A stretch of 64,000 nt of DNA from Fulvivirga sediminis (GTDB taxonomy: Bacteria; Bacteroidota; Bacteroidia; Cytophagales; Cyclobacteriaceae): contig NZ_JAESIY010000003.1 of assembly GCF_016757215.1 (NCBI RefSeq), positions 310,001-374,000 of the forward strand, written 5' to 3'. This document shows positions 25,928 to 33,818 of the stretch, one piece after another. The position numbers and the translations under genes are program-made. Numbering within the stretch: the stretch's first letter is position 1; every line of letters starts with the position of its first letter. Below the pieces are notes generated by a model that worked only from the letters and a program-made list of their open reading frames with translations, did not search any database and was not told the origin of the DNA.

Positions 25928-27178
25928 TTAGTTATATCTGTCTACTGCCAGTAAGGATAAATCCATATCGTTTGGCTCTTCATTAATGATTTTAGCCACA
26001 ATATCACCGGTAACTGGCCCTAGTGTAATGCCAAGCATGGCATGCCCTGCAGCTATAGTGAGGTTGCTAAACTTGTTTGATTTACCCACATAGGGGAGTC
26101 CGTCTGGTGAACAAGGCCTAAAACCAGCCCAAGGTTTTATATCCGTAAAATGACTCTTTTTGAATTGAGGTAGAAACGATGTCGCAGTGTTAACTATACC
26201 TTCTACTCGTTTCAGGTTGATGGCACTGTTCAAGTCGTTGATTTCCATGGTGCCAGAAAAACGAAGTCCATCCATCATGGGTGACATAGACACTTTCCCA
26301 TCGGAGAGAATAGACGGGACTTGGGGTATAGCTGGCGGGTTGTTTACAGTAAAGCTATAACCTTTACCACCTACCATGGGTAATCGTAGGCCTAATAGTC
26401 GCAATAAGGGAGAGGTTGCACTACCGGCAGCTATCAAGTAATCATCTGCTTTTATGGTAGTAGAAGAGGTGACAAGTCCTGTGATTTCCCCTTTTTCTCT
26501 CTCAAAAGAATTTATGCTGGTATTGAACATAAACTCCACGCCGTTGGCCTTAAGTACCTTCTGAAATTCTCTCAGAAATATATGCGGAGTGATCATGGTA
26601 TCGTTAGGAAAATATACTGCTCCACAGATGTTAAGGTCGAGGCCCGGATTCAATTTAGCTACTTCCTCAGGAGTAAGCACTTCTGCACTTTGTCCGAAGC
26701 CTCTGGCTATATCGGCGGCTTCTTTTTCATGATGAAGCTCTTTTTCTGACTGACACAGCATGAGCAACCCATTTTTATTATAACCAGCGTTAATTTTTTC
26801 ATCTTGCAGTAGCTGCTCTGCTAATTTTTGACTGGCAGTAGTAATCTGGTGAAGAAAAGGAGCTGCTATTTTTACCTTTTCGGCAGTGGCTGCCTTTTTA
26901 AATTTCAGTCCCCAAGAGATCAACTCTTTATTAAGTCTGGGCTTAATGTAGAAAGGGCTTTTTTCATTGAGCATCCATTTTATACCCTGAGTTATAATAC
27001 CCGGAGAGGCCAGGGGAACCACGTGGCTGGGACATAAGAAGCCTGCATTACCTACAGAAGCTCCTCCATAGCCATCGTGGTCATCTATTACTATTACATC
27101 ATGACCTTTTTTACGCAGGTAATAAGCGCTGCAGAGCCCGATCATGCCGGCCCCAACAATGGCAACTTTCTTTTTCAT
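25928..27178 (-). CDS. FAD-dependent D-hydroxyproline dehydrogenase (DadA-type)
   Basis: 416 residues, soluble, with an N-terminal Rossmann motif VAIVGAGMIGLCSAYYLRKKG binding FAD. Further DAAO-fold blocks are GGASVGNAGFLCPSHVVPLA and, at the C-terminus, GFRPCSPDGLPYVGKS with AAGHAMLGITLGPVTG. In context it oxidises cis-4-hydroxy-D-proline to 1-pyrroline-4-hydroxy-2-carboxylate, the second step of trans-4-hydroxy-L-proline degradation. The epimerase gene ends 10 nt upstream. Sequence alone would also allow a general D-amino-acid dehydrogenase; the operon makes the hydroxyproline role likely. No second subunit (alpha or gamma, as in the heteromeric dehydrogenases) is encoded nearby. Confidence 0.88.
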   Translation of the reverse strand: MKKKVAIVGAGMIGLCSAYYLRKKGHDVIVIDDHDGYGGASVGNAGFLCPSHVVPLASPGIITQGIKWMLNEKSPFYIKPRLNKELISWGLKFKKAATAEKVKIAAPFLHQITTASQKLAEQLLQDEKINAGYNKNGLLMLCQSEKELHHEKEAADIARGFGQSAEVLTPEEVAKLNPGLDLNICGAVYFPNDTMITPHIFLREFQKVLKANGVEFMFNTSINSFEREKGEITGLVTSSTTIKADDYLIAAGSATSPLLRLLGLRLPMVGGKGYSFTVNNPPAIPQVPSILSDGKVSMSPMMDGLRFSGTMEINDLNSAINLKRVEGIVNTATSFLPQFKKSHFTDIKPWAGFRPCSPDGLPYVGKSNKFSNLTIAAGHAMLGITLGPVTGDIVAKIINEEPNDMDLSLLAVDRYN

Positions 27179-27188
27179 CTTTTATTTA

Positions 27189-28190
27189 TCAAATAACTTG
27201 AAATCCAAAGGCGTATGGATCATCATCATCTATAAGTATGGTGTTAAAGCCTGTAACTCTGGCCCAACCCTGTATGCTTGGAATTATAGCTGGCTTACCA
27301 TCTATTTCAGTCTCTTCTTCTATTCTTCCAATGAACTGAGAGCCTATGTAGCTTTCATGTATAAATTGTTCACCTTTCTTTAAGAGGCCTTTAGCATACC
27401 ATTGAGCCATACGGGCAGAGGTGCCTGTACCACAAGGTGATCTGTCAATAGCTTTGTCTCCGTAAAACACAGCATTACGAGCAGTGCTTTTAGCATCTAT
27501 TGGGGCACCCGTCCAGAGCATGTGAGATAAGCCTCTTATGGTTTCGTTTTCAGGGTGCACAAAAGTGTATTTTTCATTGATCATTTTCCTGATCATCAAG
27601 CTCCAGCGTATAAGTTCTGCTGCTGCATAATTATGGACTCCTAAAAAATTCACCTGTTCATCTACAATAGCATAAAAATTACCACCATAGGCTACATCAA
27701 AAGTGAGTATGCCCAGCTCAGGAGTTTCTATAGTAAGGTCTCTGGCAGCCAGGTAAGATTTTACATTGGTAAGCCTTACCCAATCTACCTTTTTTCCGGT
27801 CTGTTGGTATTCTACCAGAACTAAGCCTGCGGGCGTTTCAAGGCGCAACCTACCTGGTGTTTTAGGTATTATAAGACCCTGCTCTATGGCTATAGTTACG
27901 GTACCTATGGTGCCATGGCCACACATAGGCAGGCAACCGCTGGTTTCTATAAACAATACGCCTGAGTCATTTTTAGGATCTGAAGGAGGGTAGAGTATGC
28001 TGCCAGACATCATGTCGTGACCTCTTGGCTCAAACATAAGCCCCTTTCTTATCCAATCATACTCCTTAAGAAAATGCTGTCTTTTCTCGCTCATAGAAGA
28101 GCCCTCTAACTTGGGCCCACCTGTTTTTACCACCCTTACCGGGTTGCCGCAGGTGTGAGCATCAATGCAGATGAATTCACTTACTGCCAT
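27189..28190 (-). CDS. 4-hydroxyproline 2-epimerase (proline racemase family)
   Basis: 333 residues. It converts trans-4-hydroxy-L-proline to cis-4-hydroxy-D-proline. Both catalytic cysteines of the racemase/epimerase branch are present: C90 in LPMCGHGTIG and C253 in DRSPCGTGTSARMAQ. The related trans-3-hydroxyproline dehydratases have Thr in place of the first Cys, so that role is excluded. The N-terminal block CIDAHTCGNPVRVV is typical of 4-hydroxyproline epimerases. First of three tightly spaced genes (epimerase, dehydrogenase, S9 peptidase); a hairpin with a T-run separates it from the aldehyde dehydrogenase gene upstream. Confidence 0.93.
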   Translation of the reverse strand: MAVSEFICIDAHTCGNPVRVVKTGGPKLEGSSMSEKRQHFLKEYDWIRKGLMFEPRGHDMMSGSILYPPSDPKNDSGVLFIETSGCLPMCGHGTIGTVTIAIEQGLIIPKTPGRLRLETPAGLVLVEYQQTGKKVDWVRLTNVKSYLAARDLTIETPELGILTFDVAYGGNFYAIVDEQVNFLGVHNYAAAELIRWSLMIRKMINEKYTFVHPENETIRGLSHMLWTGAPIDAKSTARNAVFYGDKAIDRSPCGTGTSARMAQWYAKGLLKKGEQFIHESYIGSQFIGRIEEETEIDGKPAIIPSIQGWARVTGFNTILIDDDDPYAFGFQVI

Positions 28191-28224
28191 TTATTTTAAC
28201 GGGTTGTTAATGTCAATAATTTAT

Positions 28225-28295
28225 AAAAAAAGAGTGATAGCTACTATTGGCAGATGATCAATCAGCTTCAACTATTTATTACCCAGCTATCACTC
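28225..28295 (-). terminator. Terminator or attenuator inside the hydroxyproline operon
   Basis: On the minus strand, GAGTGATAGCT pairs perfectly with AGCTATCACTC (11 bp, 42-nt loop), followed by seven T residues. It lies just after the aldehyde dehydrogenase stop and 35 nt before the epimerase start. It can end the first transcript or set a lower level for the second half. Confidence 0.6.
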
Positions 28296-28306
28296 ATTAT
28301 CAAAAC

Positions 28307-29887
28307 CTATATTTTATCCTTATTCAAACTACCATTGACTAATCTCCAAATATTTAGAGGATTATCGTTGTGCAGCTCTTCTGGAAGAATGCTTTTAGGG
28401 GCATCCTGATAGCATACTGGCCTTACAAATCTTTTGATGGCTCCTGTACCTACAGAGGTAAAGCGAGAATCAGTAGCAGCAGGGTACGGACCTCCATGTT
28501 GCATACTATGGCATACTTCCACGCCAGTAGGAAAACTATTGAAAATTAGTCTTCCACATAACTCAGAGGCATTTTTTATAATTGTCTCAAAATCAGCTAT
28601 ATCTTTATCTGTAGCTAAAAAGGTAGCAGTAAGTTGTCCTGATAGAGAAGCTATTATTTTTTCTACTTCGTCACTATCAGCGCAGGTTACTATCAGCGAA
28701 AAAGGCCCGAAAACTTCATGCTGTAGTTCTGGGGTTTTGAGAAAATCAGTAGCCGAAACCGTGGCTACAGTAGATTGCCCTTCAAGACCTTCTTCTGCTT
28801 CCGCTCCTTTGGCGATTACTTGTACTCCACTTTGTTCTGCAGCATGGTCAGCTCCTGATTTGTAGGCTTTAGCTATGCCGCTGTTGAGCATGGTGGTAGC
28901 CTGTATGCTTTCAGTTTCTGTGGCCAATGTGCTGATGTAAGTGTTCAGTGCATCAGACTTAATGCCTATGATAAGCCCGGGGTTAGTGCAAAATTGTCCT
29001 ACCCCTAGGTTGATAGATCCTGCAGTAGCTTTGGCCAGGCTTTCTGGGTCGGTTGCTACTTTGTCGGGCAATACAAATACTGGGTTGATACTGCCCATTT
29101 CTGCAAATACAGGGATTGGATTTTCTCTTTCATTAGCCAGGTCATATAGGGCTTTTCCTCCTTTAAATGATCCTGTGAAGGCTACTGATTTGGTTTTTGG
29201 ATGTTGTACTAAATGCTTTCCTATTTCATACCCCTTTCCTGTGAGGCTACAGAAAACACCATCAGGCATTTCTGTTTTCTCGGCTGCTCTGGCTATAGCA
29301 TCAGAAACTAGTTCATTGGTGCCTAAATGAGATTCATGCGCTTTTACTATTACCGGATTTCCTGCTGCCAGAGCTGAAGCGGTGTCGCCACCGGCAGTAG
29401 AGAAGGCTAATGGAAAGTTACTAGCAGTAAAAACTACTACAGGGCCTACAGGCCTGAGCATTTTTCTCAAGTCGGCACGGGGTAAAGGTTCCCTATCTGG
29501 CATAGCCGGCTCTATGCTGGCTTCTACCCAAGAGCCATCTCTTAGTAATGAGGCAAACATTTTAAGCTGCCCCATGGTTCTACCTCTTTCTCCTCTTATC
29601 CGTCCTTCTGGTAAAGCAGATTCCAGGCAGGCTCTTTCTATAAGTTCATCGCCCAGGGCTAATATTTCATCAGCTATAGCATCAAGAAAATCAGCTTTCT
29701 TAGTGGCACTGATATATTTATAAGCACTAAAAGCCTTTTCTGCTTGGTCAAGTGCCGTGTTAACTTCATCTTGTCCGGCTACATCGAATTTTTCAGGCAA
29801 GGATTCTTTAGTGATAGGACTATAGGCTTTAACAGTTCCGTGTTCGGTTTCTAAAAGGCTATATCCTATTCTGTTTTTTCCGTGCAT
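28307..29887 (-). CDS. 2-oxoglutarate semialdehyde (2,5-dioxovalerate) dehydrogenase
   Basis: 526 residues, aldehyde dehydrogenase superfamily. It oxidises 2,5-dioxopentanoate to 2-oxoglutarate, the last step of hydroxyproline degradation. Active-site residues are visible: the general-base Glu in FAEMGSINPVFVLP and the nucleophile Cys in LGVGQFCTNPGL. The cofactor region reads SNFPLAFSTAGGDTASALAAG and FTGSFKGGKALYD. The length and the unusual ESALPEGRIRGERGRT block match the 2,5-dioxovalerate dehydrogenase group rather than general ALDHs. It starts 14 nt after the stop of the deaminase gene, so the two are co-transcribed. Confidence 0.92.
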   Translation of the reverse strand: MHGKNRIGYSLLETEHGTVKAYSPITKESLPEKFDVAGQDEVNTALDQAEKAFSAYKYISATKKADFLDAIADEILALGDELIERACLESALPEGRIRGERGRTMGQLKMFASLLRDGSWVEASIEPAMPDREPLPRADLRKMLRPVGPVVVFTASNFPLAFSTAGGDTASALAAGNPVIVKAHESHLGTNELVSDAIARAAEKTEMPDGVFCSLTGKGYEIGKHLVQHPKTKSVAFTGSFKGGKALYDLANERENPIPVFAEMGSINPVFVLPDKVATDPESLAKATAGSINLGVGQFCTNPGLIIGIKSDALNTYISTLATETESIQATTMLNSGIAKAYKSGADHAAEQSGVQVIAKGAEAEEGLEGQSTVATVSATDFLKTPELQHEVFGPFSLIVTCADSDEVEKIIASLSGQLTATFLATDKDIADFETIIKNASELCGRLIFNSFPTGVEVCHSMQHGGPYPAATDSRFTSVGTGAIKRFVRPVCYQDAPKSILPEELHNDNPLNIWRLVNGSLNKDKI

Positions 29888-29901
29888 ATTTGATTTATTT
29901 T

Positions 29902-30828
29902 TTAAGATAAAATTTCTATTTCTTTATACTCAGGTAGAGTAGGTCTGGTCGCCAGGCTGTCTTCGATCACTTTGATTACTTCCTCTCTACGTTTACCTCT
30001 TAGTTTAAGGCGAGGAGCTCTTACATTTTCAGAGCCGATGCCGGTGTATACTTCAGCTAATTTAATGTTTTGTACCAGCTGCGGGTCTATGTCTAATTCA
30101 GAGAGAGGCATAAACCATCTATATATTTTTAAAGCCTCTTCTATACGACCAGCTTTTGCTAGTTTGTATATGGCTACCGTTTCTTCAGGGAAAGCACAAA
30201 CAAGGCCAGCCACTAATCCGTCGGCTCCCATAAGTAGTGCCTCCAGAGCAAGTGTATCTACTCCGCCCAGTATTTTAAATCTGTCACCAAATTTATTTTT
30301 CACGCGAGTGATATTGGTGATGTCTCTGGTTGATTCTTTAATTGCTTGAATGTTGCTGCATTCTTTTAGCTCATCAAGCATATCTATAGTGATTAATATT
30401 TTATAATCAACAGGGTTGTTATAAAGCATAATTGGCAATGAGGTAGCATTGGCTACAGCTTTGAAATATTCTACTGTTTCGTAATCAGTAGCTTTATATC
30501 TCATAGGAGGTAGCAGCATAAGTCCATGTGCCCCGTGTTCTTCAGCCATTTGAGCCTGGCGGATGGCCTCTTTGGTGGTTTGTTCTGCTATGTTCAAAAG
30601 GACAGGTATGGTATGTCCTACAGTTTCTAAAGAAGATTTTATCAGCGTTTTCTTCTCTTCATCAGTAAGCGCAGTGGCTTCTCCAAGTGTTCCGCCTATG
30701 ATCAAACCTTCGATACCAGCCTCTAGTTGAAATTTAAGATTCTTTTCAAATAAAGGTAAGTCTAGTTCGTCGTTGTCAGTAAACTTGGTAGTGATTGCAG
30801 GATAAACCCCGGTCCATGTAACTTTCAT
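29902..30828 (-). CDS. DapA-family lyase, probable pyrroline-4-hydroxy-2-carboxylate deaminase
   Basis: 308 residues of the Schiff-base TIM-barrel family (DHDPS/NAL). Motifs: GGTLGEATALTDEE near the N-terminus, the Tyr in IMLYNNPVDYK, and the Schiff-base Lys in IQAIKESTRDITN. In this operon it is expected to deaminate 1-pyrroline-4-hydroxy-2-carboxylate to 2-oxoglutarate semialdehyde. It is not a lysine-pathway DapA, judging by context and by the divergent C-terminus (YTGIGSENVRAPRLKLRG). First gene of the minus-strand operon; its promoter lies in the 152-bp gap shared with the AraC regulator. Confidence 0.88.
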   Translation of the reverse strand: MKVTWTGVYPAITTKFTDNDELDLPLFEKNLKFQLEAGIEGLIIGGTLGEATALTDEEKKTLIKSSLETVGHTIPVLLNIAEQTTKEAIRQAQMAEEHGAHGLMLLPPMRYKATDYETVEYFKAVANATSLPIMLYNNPVDYKILITIDMLDELKECSNIQAIKESTRDITNITRVKNKFGDRFKILGGVDTLALEALLMGADGLVAGLVCAFPEETVAIYKLAKAGRIEEALKIYRWFMPLSELDIDPQLVQNIKLAEVYTGIGSENVRAPRLKLRGKRREEVIKVIEDSLATRPTLPEYKEIEILS

Positions 30829-30980
30829 CTATTATCGGATTAGTTATTAATTTTTCACAAATGTAGTTTTATATCCCTCTGGAATGTTTCAGTATTTTGA
30901 CTAAATACGATACTATATTAGCTTTGGTGTGGCTTTTATGAGTTAAAATAGGTATATATTACAACTAAATTCCATTTGCT

Positions 30981-31850
30981 ATGAAAGTCCTACCTTTTAA
31001 GATACCTAGGAATAACTCAGATATGATTATGGTGCAGCATGATCAGGAGAGTCATATCTACCATATTTTGCATCAGCACCCTGAATTACAGCTTACACTC
31101 ATAAGGAAGAGTTTTGGTACCGCAGTGATAGGTGGGCATATTGGAGAGTTTGAAGAAGGCGATGTTTTTATAATAGGCTCTAATGTGCCACATGTGTTTA
31201 GAAATGATGAATCATTCTATGAGAACACAGATCTTATAGAGGCAGATGTAATTTATGTTTTTCTTGATGAGTTGATGCCAGAAAATACTTTGTTGAATCA
31301 TGAGCTGGTGCAAAATATTTTTGTGGCAGCCAAACAAGGTATTAAGCTTAAAGGAGAATTGAGAGAAAAAGTAGGAAAAGGCATAGAAAGGCTGCTAAAG
31401 GTAAAAGGTCTGGAGCGTCTGATACAGGTGCTAAGTATAATAGATCTGCTTGCAGATGAAGACAATATGCTTCTCCTTAATCAAGAGATGATAAAGCAAT
31501 CAATTGATGAGAACGATGGTAAAAGACTTAATGATGTAATCCAATTTACATTTGAGAATTATGCCGAAAAGATAACACTGGAGCAAGTGGCCGAAATAGC
31601 GAATATGGTGCCTTCCGCGTTTTGTAGATTTTTCAAGCAAAGAACACGAAAAACTTATTTTGATTTTCTTAACGAAATTAGGATAAGGCATGCTTGTAGG
31701 TTATTGCTTAATAAGGATATGACTATCGTGAAAATATGCTTTTTATCAGGGTTTAATAACCTTTCTTATTTTAATAGGAAATTTAAACAGATGACGGGAT
31801 ACTCTCCGTTAAAATATCATAATGCCTTAAAAGGAGTCAGGGATAGGTGA
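30981..31850 (+). CDS. AraC-family regulator, likely of the hydroxyproline operon
   Basis: 289 residues. The N-terminal cupin-like sensor (about 15-100) has HHILHQHPELQLTLI-like and GDVFIIGSNVPHVFRN blocks, typical of AraC regulators with a beta-barrel ligand pocket. The C-terminal double HTH spans about 185-285: ITLEQVAEIANMVPSAFCRF and FNNLSYFNRKFKQMTGYSPL. It is transcribed divergently from the catabolic operon, the classic position for a local activator. The ligand is presumably hydroxyproline or a pathway intermediate (inference). Confidence 0.9.
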   Translation: MKVLPFKIPRNNSDMIMVQHDQESHIYHILHQHPELQLTLIRKSFGTAVIGGHIGEFEEGDVFIIGSNVPHVFRNDESFYENTDLIEADVIYVFLDELMPENTLLNHELVQNIFVAAKQGIKLKGELREKVGKGIERLLKVKGLERLIQVLSIIDLLADEDNMLLLNQEMIKQSIDENDGKRLNDVIQFTFENYAEKITLEQVAEIANMVPSAFCRFFKQRTRKTYFDFLNEIRIRHACRLLLNKDMTIVKICFLSGFNNLSYFNRKFKQMTGYSPLKYHNALKGVRDR

Positions 31851-31996
31851 AAGATTGTAAGGTAATATTTATGTGTTTGTGTTAAATTAAATGGCTTATT
31901 AATAATAATATTTCAATAATTTATTTTAAATATAAAAAATGTAGGTTATATTAAGTGAAATATTCTTTAAGCATTTAGCGATTTAAACCTACACAA

Positions 31997-33022
31997 ATGA
32001 GAACCAGAAACAATTTAATTTTATCCGCCCTCTTTTTTGGTGCCTTGGCCTCATGCCAAGAGCCAGAACCTTTAAAACAAACTGACCAGCAAATAGTAAA
32101 AGGCGAGGATCAGTTGAGCATTACAATACCTCAGGCATTACTAGATTATCGAGCGGCTCATCCTAAAAATGCTCGTACCAGTGGAATTTCTGATGAGGAA
32201 GAAATAAAAATAATGATGAACGAAACTCTTTTCAAAGAAGGAAAGCTGAAAGTGGAAGAAGTGAAGTTATATAAATATGTAGATCGTTATGATTCAGTAA
32301 ATACGCTGGATAGTCAATTTGAAAGTACTATCTCTTCCCGTTGGGTACCAGGAGATACGCGTAGAAACTGGAATGGAGACGGAGATCTGGATGATATCGA
32401 CTGGTCATCATTTACTCCTTTTTCCTCAGCCAACGGAACAATAGATGCAGAGCCGATTTATGCTGCGATGTTCGATAAATGGGAAAATGATGGTTATTGT
32501 ACTACAGTAGCTATCGATGAAATGCCCTATACTTTAGATATGGGTAATCCAAGTCAAATTATTGATGTAGGGTTACCAAATTACGGGCCTTATACTGATA
32601 TTTCTGTAGTGGGGTATTTGCCAGCATCTATTTTTGAGTCAGTATTAGGCTCTGAAAATACTTTAGGTGTGACTTTTTCATTTGTTTTTCAAGACGAAAA
32701 TGGAACGGCAACCAGTACTACCAGAGGTAAAACAGATAAGGCATTTTCTGAAATTTGGTTTAACGATGGCTATAGATGGTCTAAAGGAGGAACTAGCAAT
32801 TCTATAGATATTGAATCAGTGGTATTGCATGAATTTGGACATGCGTTGAATCTTGGTCACTTTGGTATTTTACAGGCTAAGTATGAAAATGGTGTGCGAG
32901 AATTGGTGTATCAACCTGTAAACACTATGAATGCCCTTTATATAGGAGAAAAGAGAAGCTTCTTAGGCGAGAATGACAAGGGCAACTACTGTGAAGCGTG
33001 GGGCAGCTGGCCTTGGAACTAA
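31997..33022 (+). CDS. Matrixin-like zinc metalloprotease lipoprotein
   Basis: 341 residues with lipobox LASC after a short hydrophobic stretch (LILSALFFGALASC). The metzincin zinc site H-E-F-G-H-A-L-N-L-G-H is near residue 279, with Asn at the position usually occupied by Gly. The Met-turn follows in NTMNALYIG. The middle holds ISSRWVPGDTRRNW and a mixed beta region with TAEPIYAAMFDKW-type helices, as in bacterial matrixins. It is a surface-anchored endopeptidase that could open protein substrates for the exopeptidases encoded nearby. It has its own terminator and is probably monocistronic. Confidence 0.85.
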   Translation: MRTRNNLILSALFFGALASCQEPEPLKQTDQQIVKGEDQLSITIPQALLDYRAAHPKNARTSGISDEEEIKIMMNETLFKEGKLKVEEVKLYKYVDRYDSVNTLDSQFESTISSRWVPGDTRRNWNGDGDLDDIDWSSFTPFSSANGTIDAEPIYAAMFDKWENDGYCTTVAIDEMPYTLDMGNPSQIIDVGLPNYGPYTDISVVGYLPASIFESVLGSENTLGVTFSFVFQDENGTATSTTRGKTDKAFSEIWFNDGYRWSKGGTSNSIDIESVVLHEFGHALNLGHFGILQAKYENGVRELVYQPVNTMNALYIGEKRSFLGENDKGNYCEAWGSWPWN

Positions 33023-33059
33023 AAACTTGATTTTAATTAAATACTTGAGCAATTGATTG

Positions 33060-33090
33060 AAAGCCACTCTGGAAACGGAGTGGCTTTTTT
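33060..33090 (+). terminator. Rho-independent terminator after matrixin gene
   Basis: Perfect 10-bp stem AAAGCCACTC / GAGTGGCTTT with an 8-nt loop, followed by further T residues, 38 nt after the stop. Confidence 0.9.
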
Positions 33091-33418
33091 GATGTCAGTC
33101 AATTTATCAGCTATGCGCAGCTTCGAGGTTTCACCTGAATATGTTTCTTGTTATCACCATCTTTTGATTGTATCCGAAATGGTACTTTATTAATGTATAA
33201 TTAGTTTTAGTGATTATATAAATTGAAGATGATTTTTAATGTATTTTATTTTTACTGGTGACTTTGTACAGATGAAGAGTATTGATTAATTTTCAGCGCT
33301 AAAAATTAAAAGGATGCTGCCTGACTATTAAATCACTTCTTTTGATCTTGCATCAATAGAGCGATTTATAACGGGCACGTCAAAATGAGTAGAGAAATAA
33401 AAAACTTGAGAATTTTTT
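33091..33418. other. Intergenic region, no gene seen
   Basis: About 330 bp, AT-rich, between the matrixin terminator and the small hypothetical gene. No reading frame with a plausible start and no repeat copies seen. It presumably holds the promoter of the next gene. Confidence 0.5.
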
Positions 33419-33772
33419 ATGGTAGGAAGTACAATTATTAAGGTGGATGATGCCAGTGCTGTTTCAGATATGACGTTTGATGATATCATGGAATCGGCTT
33501 TACTTCCAAAAGTAGAACTGGATGTTTTACTTACATTGGATTTTGAGATAATGGCAAGTGATGTGGAAGAACGGTGGAGCGGAGGGCAACCTTTACTCTT
33601 TGATGCAGATGGCGGTTTTGTTATACTCCCTATTAAAGAAACAGGTCTTAAGGCTATAATTAGTAACAAAGACGAGGAGATGGAGGCAGAACGAAGAGAT
33701 GATCTTGAAAAACTGGCTGAATTTGTTAGTAATCATGGCTTTAAAAATCTATACGAAGCCTCTACTTTTTAA
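33419..33772 (+). CDS. Small acidic hypothetical protein
   Basis: 117 residues, not recognised. No signal peptide or membrane segment. It is Asp/Glu-rich (VDDASAVSDMTFDDIMES and NKDEEMEAERRDDLEKL) with a probable C-terminal helix, so likely a soluble cytoplasmic protein. Two things support it as real: an ATG at the head of an open frame, and a strong terminator 13 nt past the stop. The overlapping minus-strand frame (33328-33669) is Ser/Lys-rich shadow sequence. No functional link to neighbours. Confidence 0.65.
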   Translation: MVGSTIIKVDDASAVSDMTFDDIMESALLPKVELDVLLTLDFEIMASDVEERWSGGQPLLFDADGGFVILPIKETGLKAIISNKDEEMEAERRDDLEKLAEFVSNHGFKNLYEASTF

Positions 33773-33785
33773 ATGAAATATAATT

Positions 33786-33818
33786 AGGCCGATTGACATG
33801 CAATCGGCCTCTTTTTTT
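33786..33818. terminator. Bidirectional terminator between convergent genes
   Basis: Perfect 10-bp stem AGGCCGATTG / CAATCGGCCT, 5-nt loop, followed by C and seven T on the plus strand. It touches the stop codon of the minus-strand M1 peptidase gene, so it serves both. Confidence 0.9.

Noticed and set aside
29902-30828. DapA-like gene considered as a lysine-biosynthesis 4-hydroxytetrahydrodipicolinate synthase
   Set aside because: It lies in a hydroxyproline operon next to a 2-oxoglutarate semialdehyde dehydrogenase, and its C-terminus differs from housekeeping DapA.
33328-33669. 113-codon minus-strand frame opposite the small acidic gene
   Set aside because: Ser/Lys/Ile-rich shadow composition. 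The plus-strand frame has the better start and a terminator directly after it.
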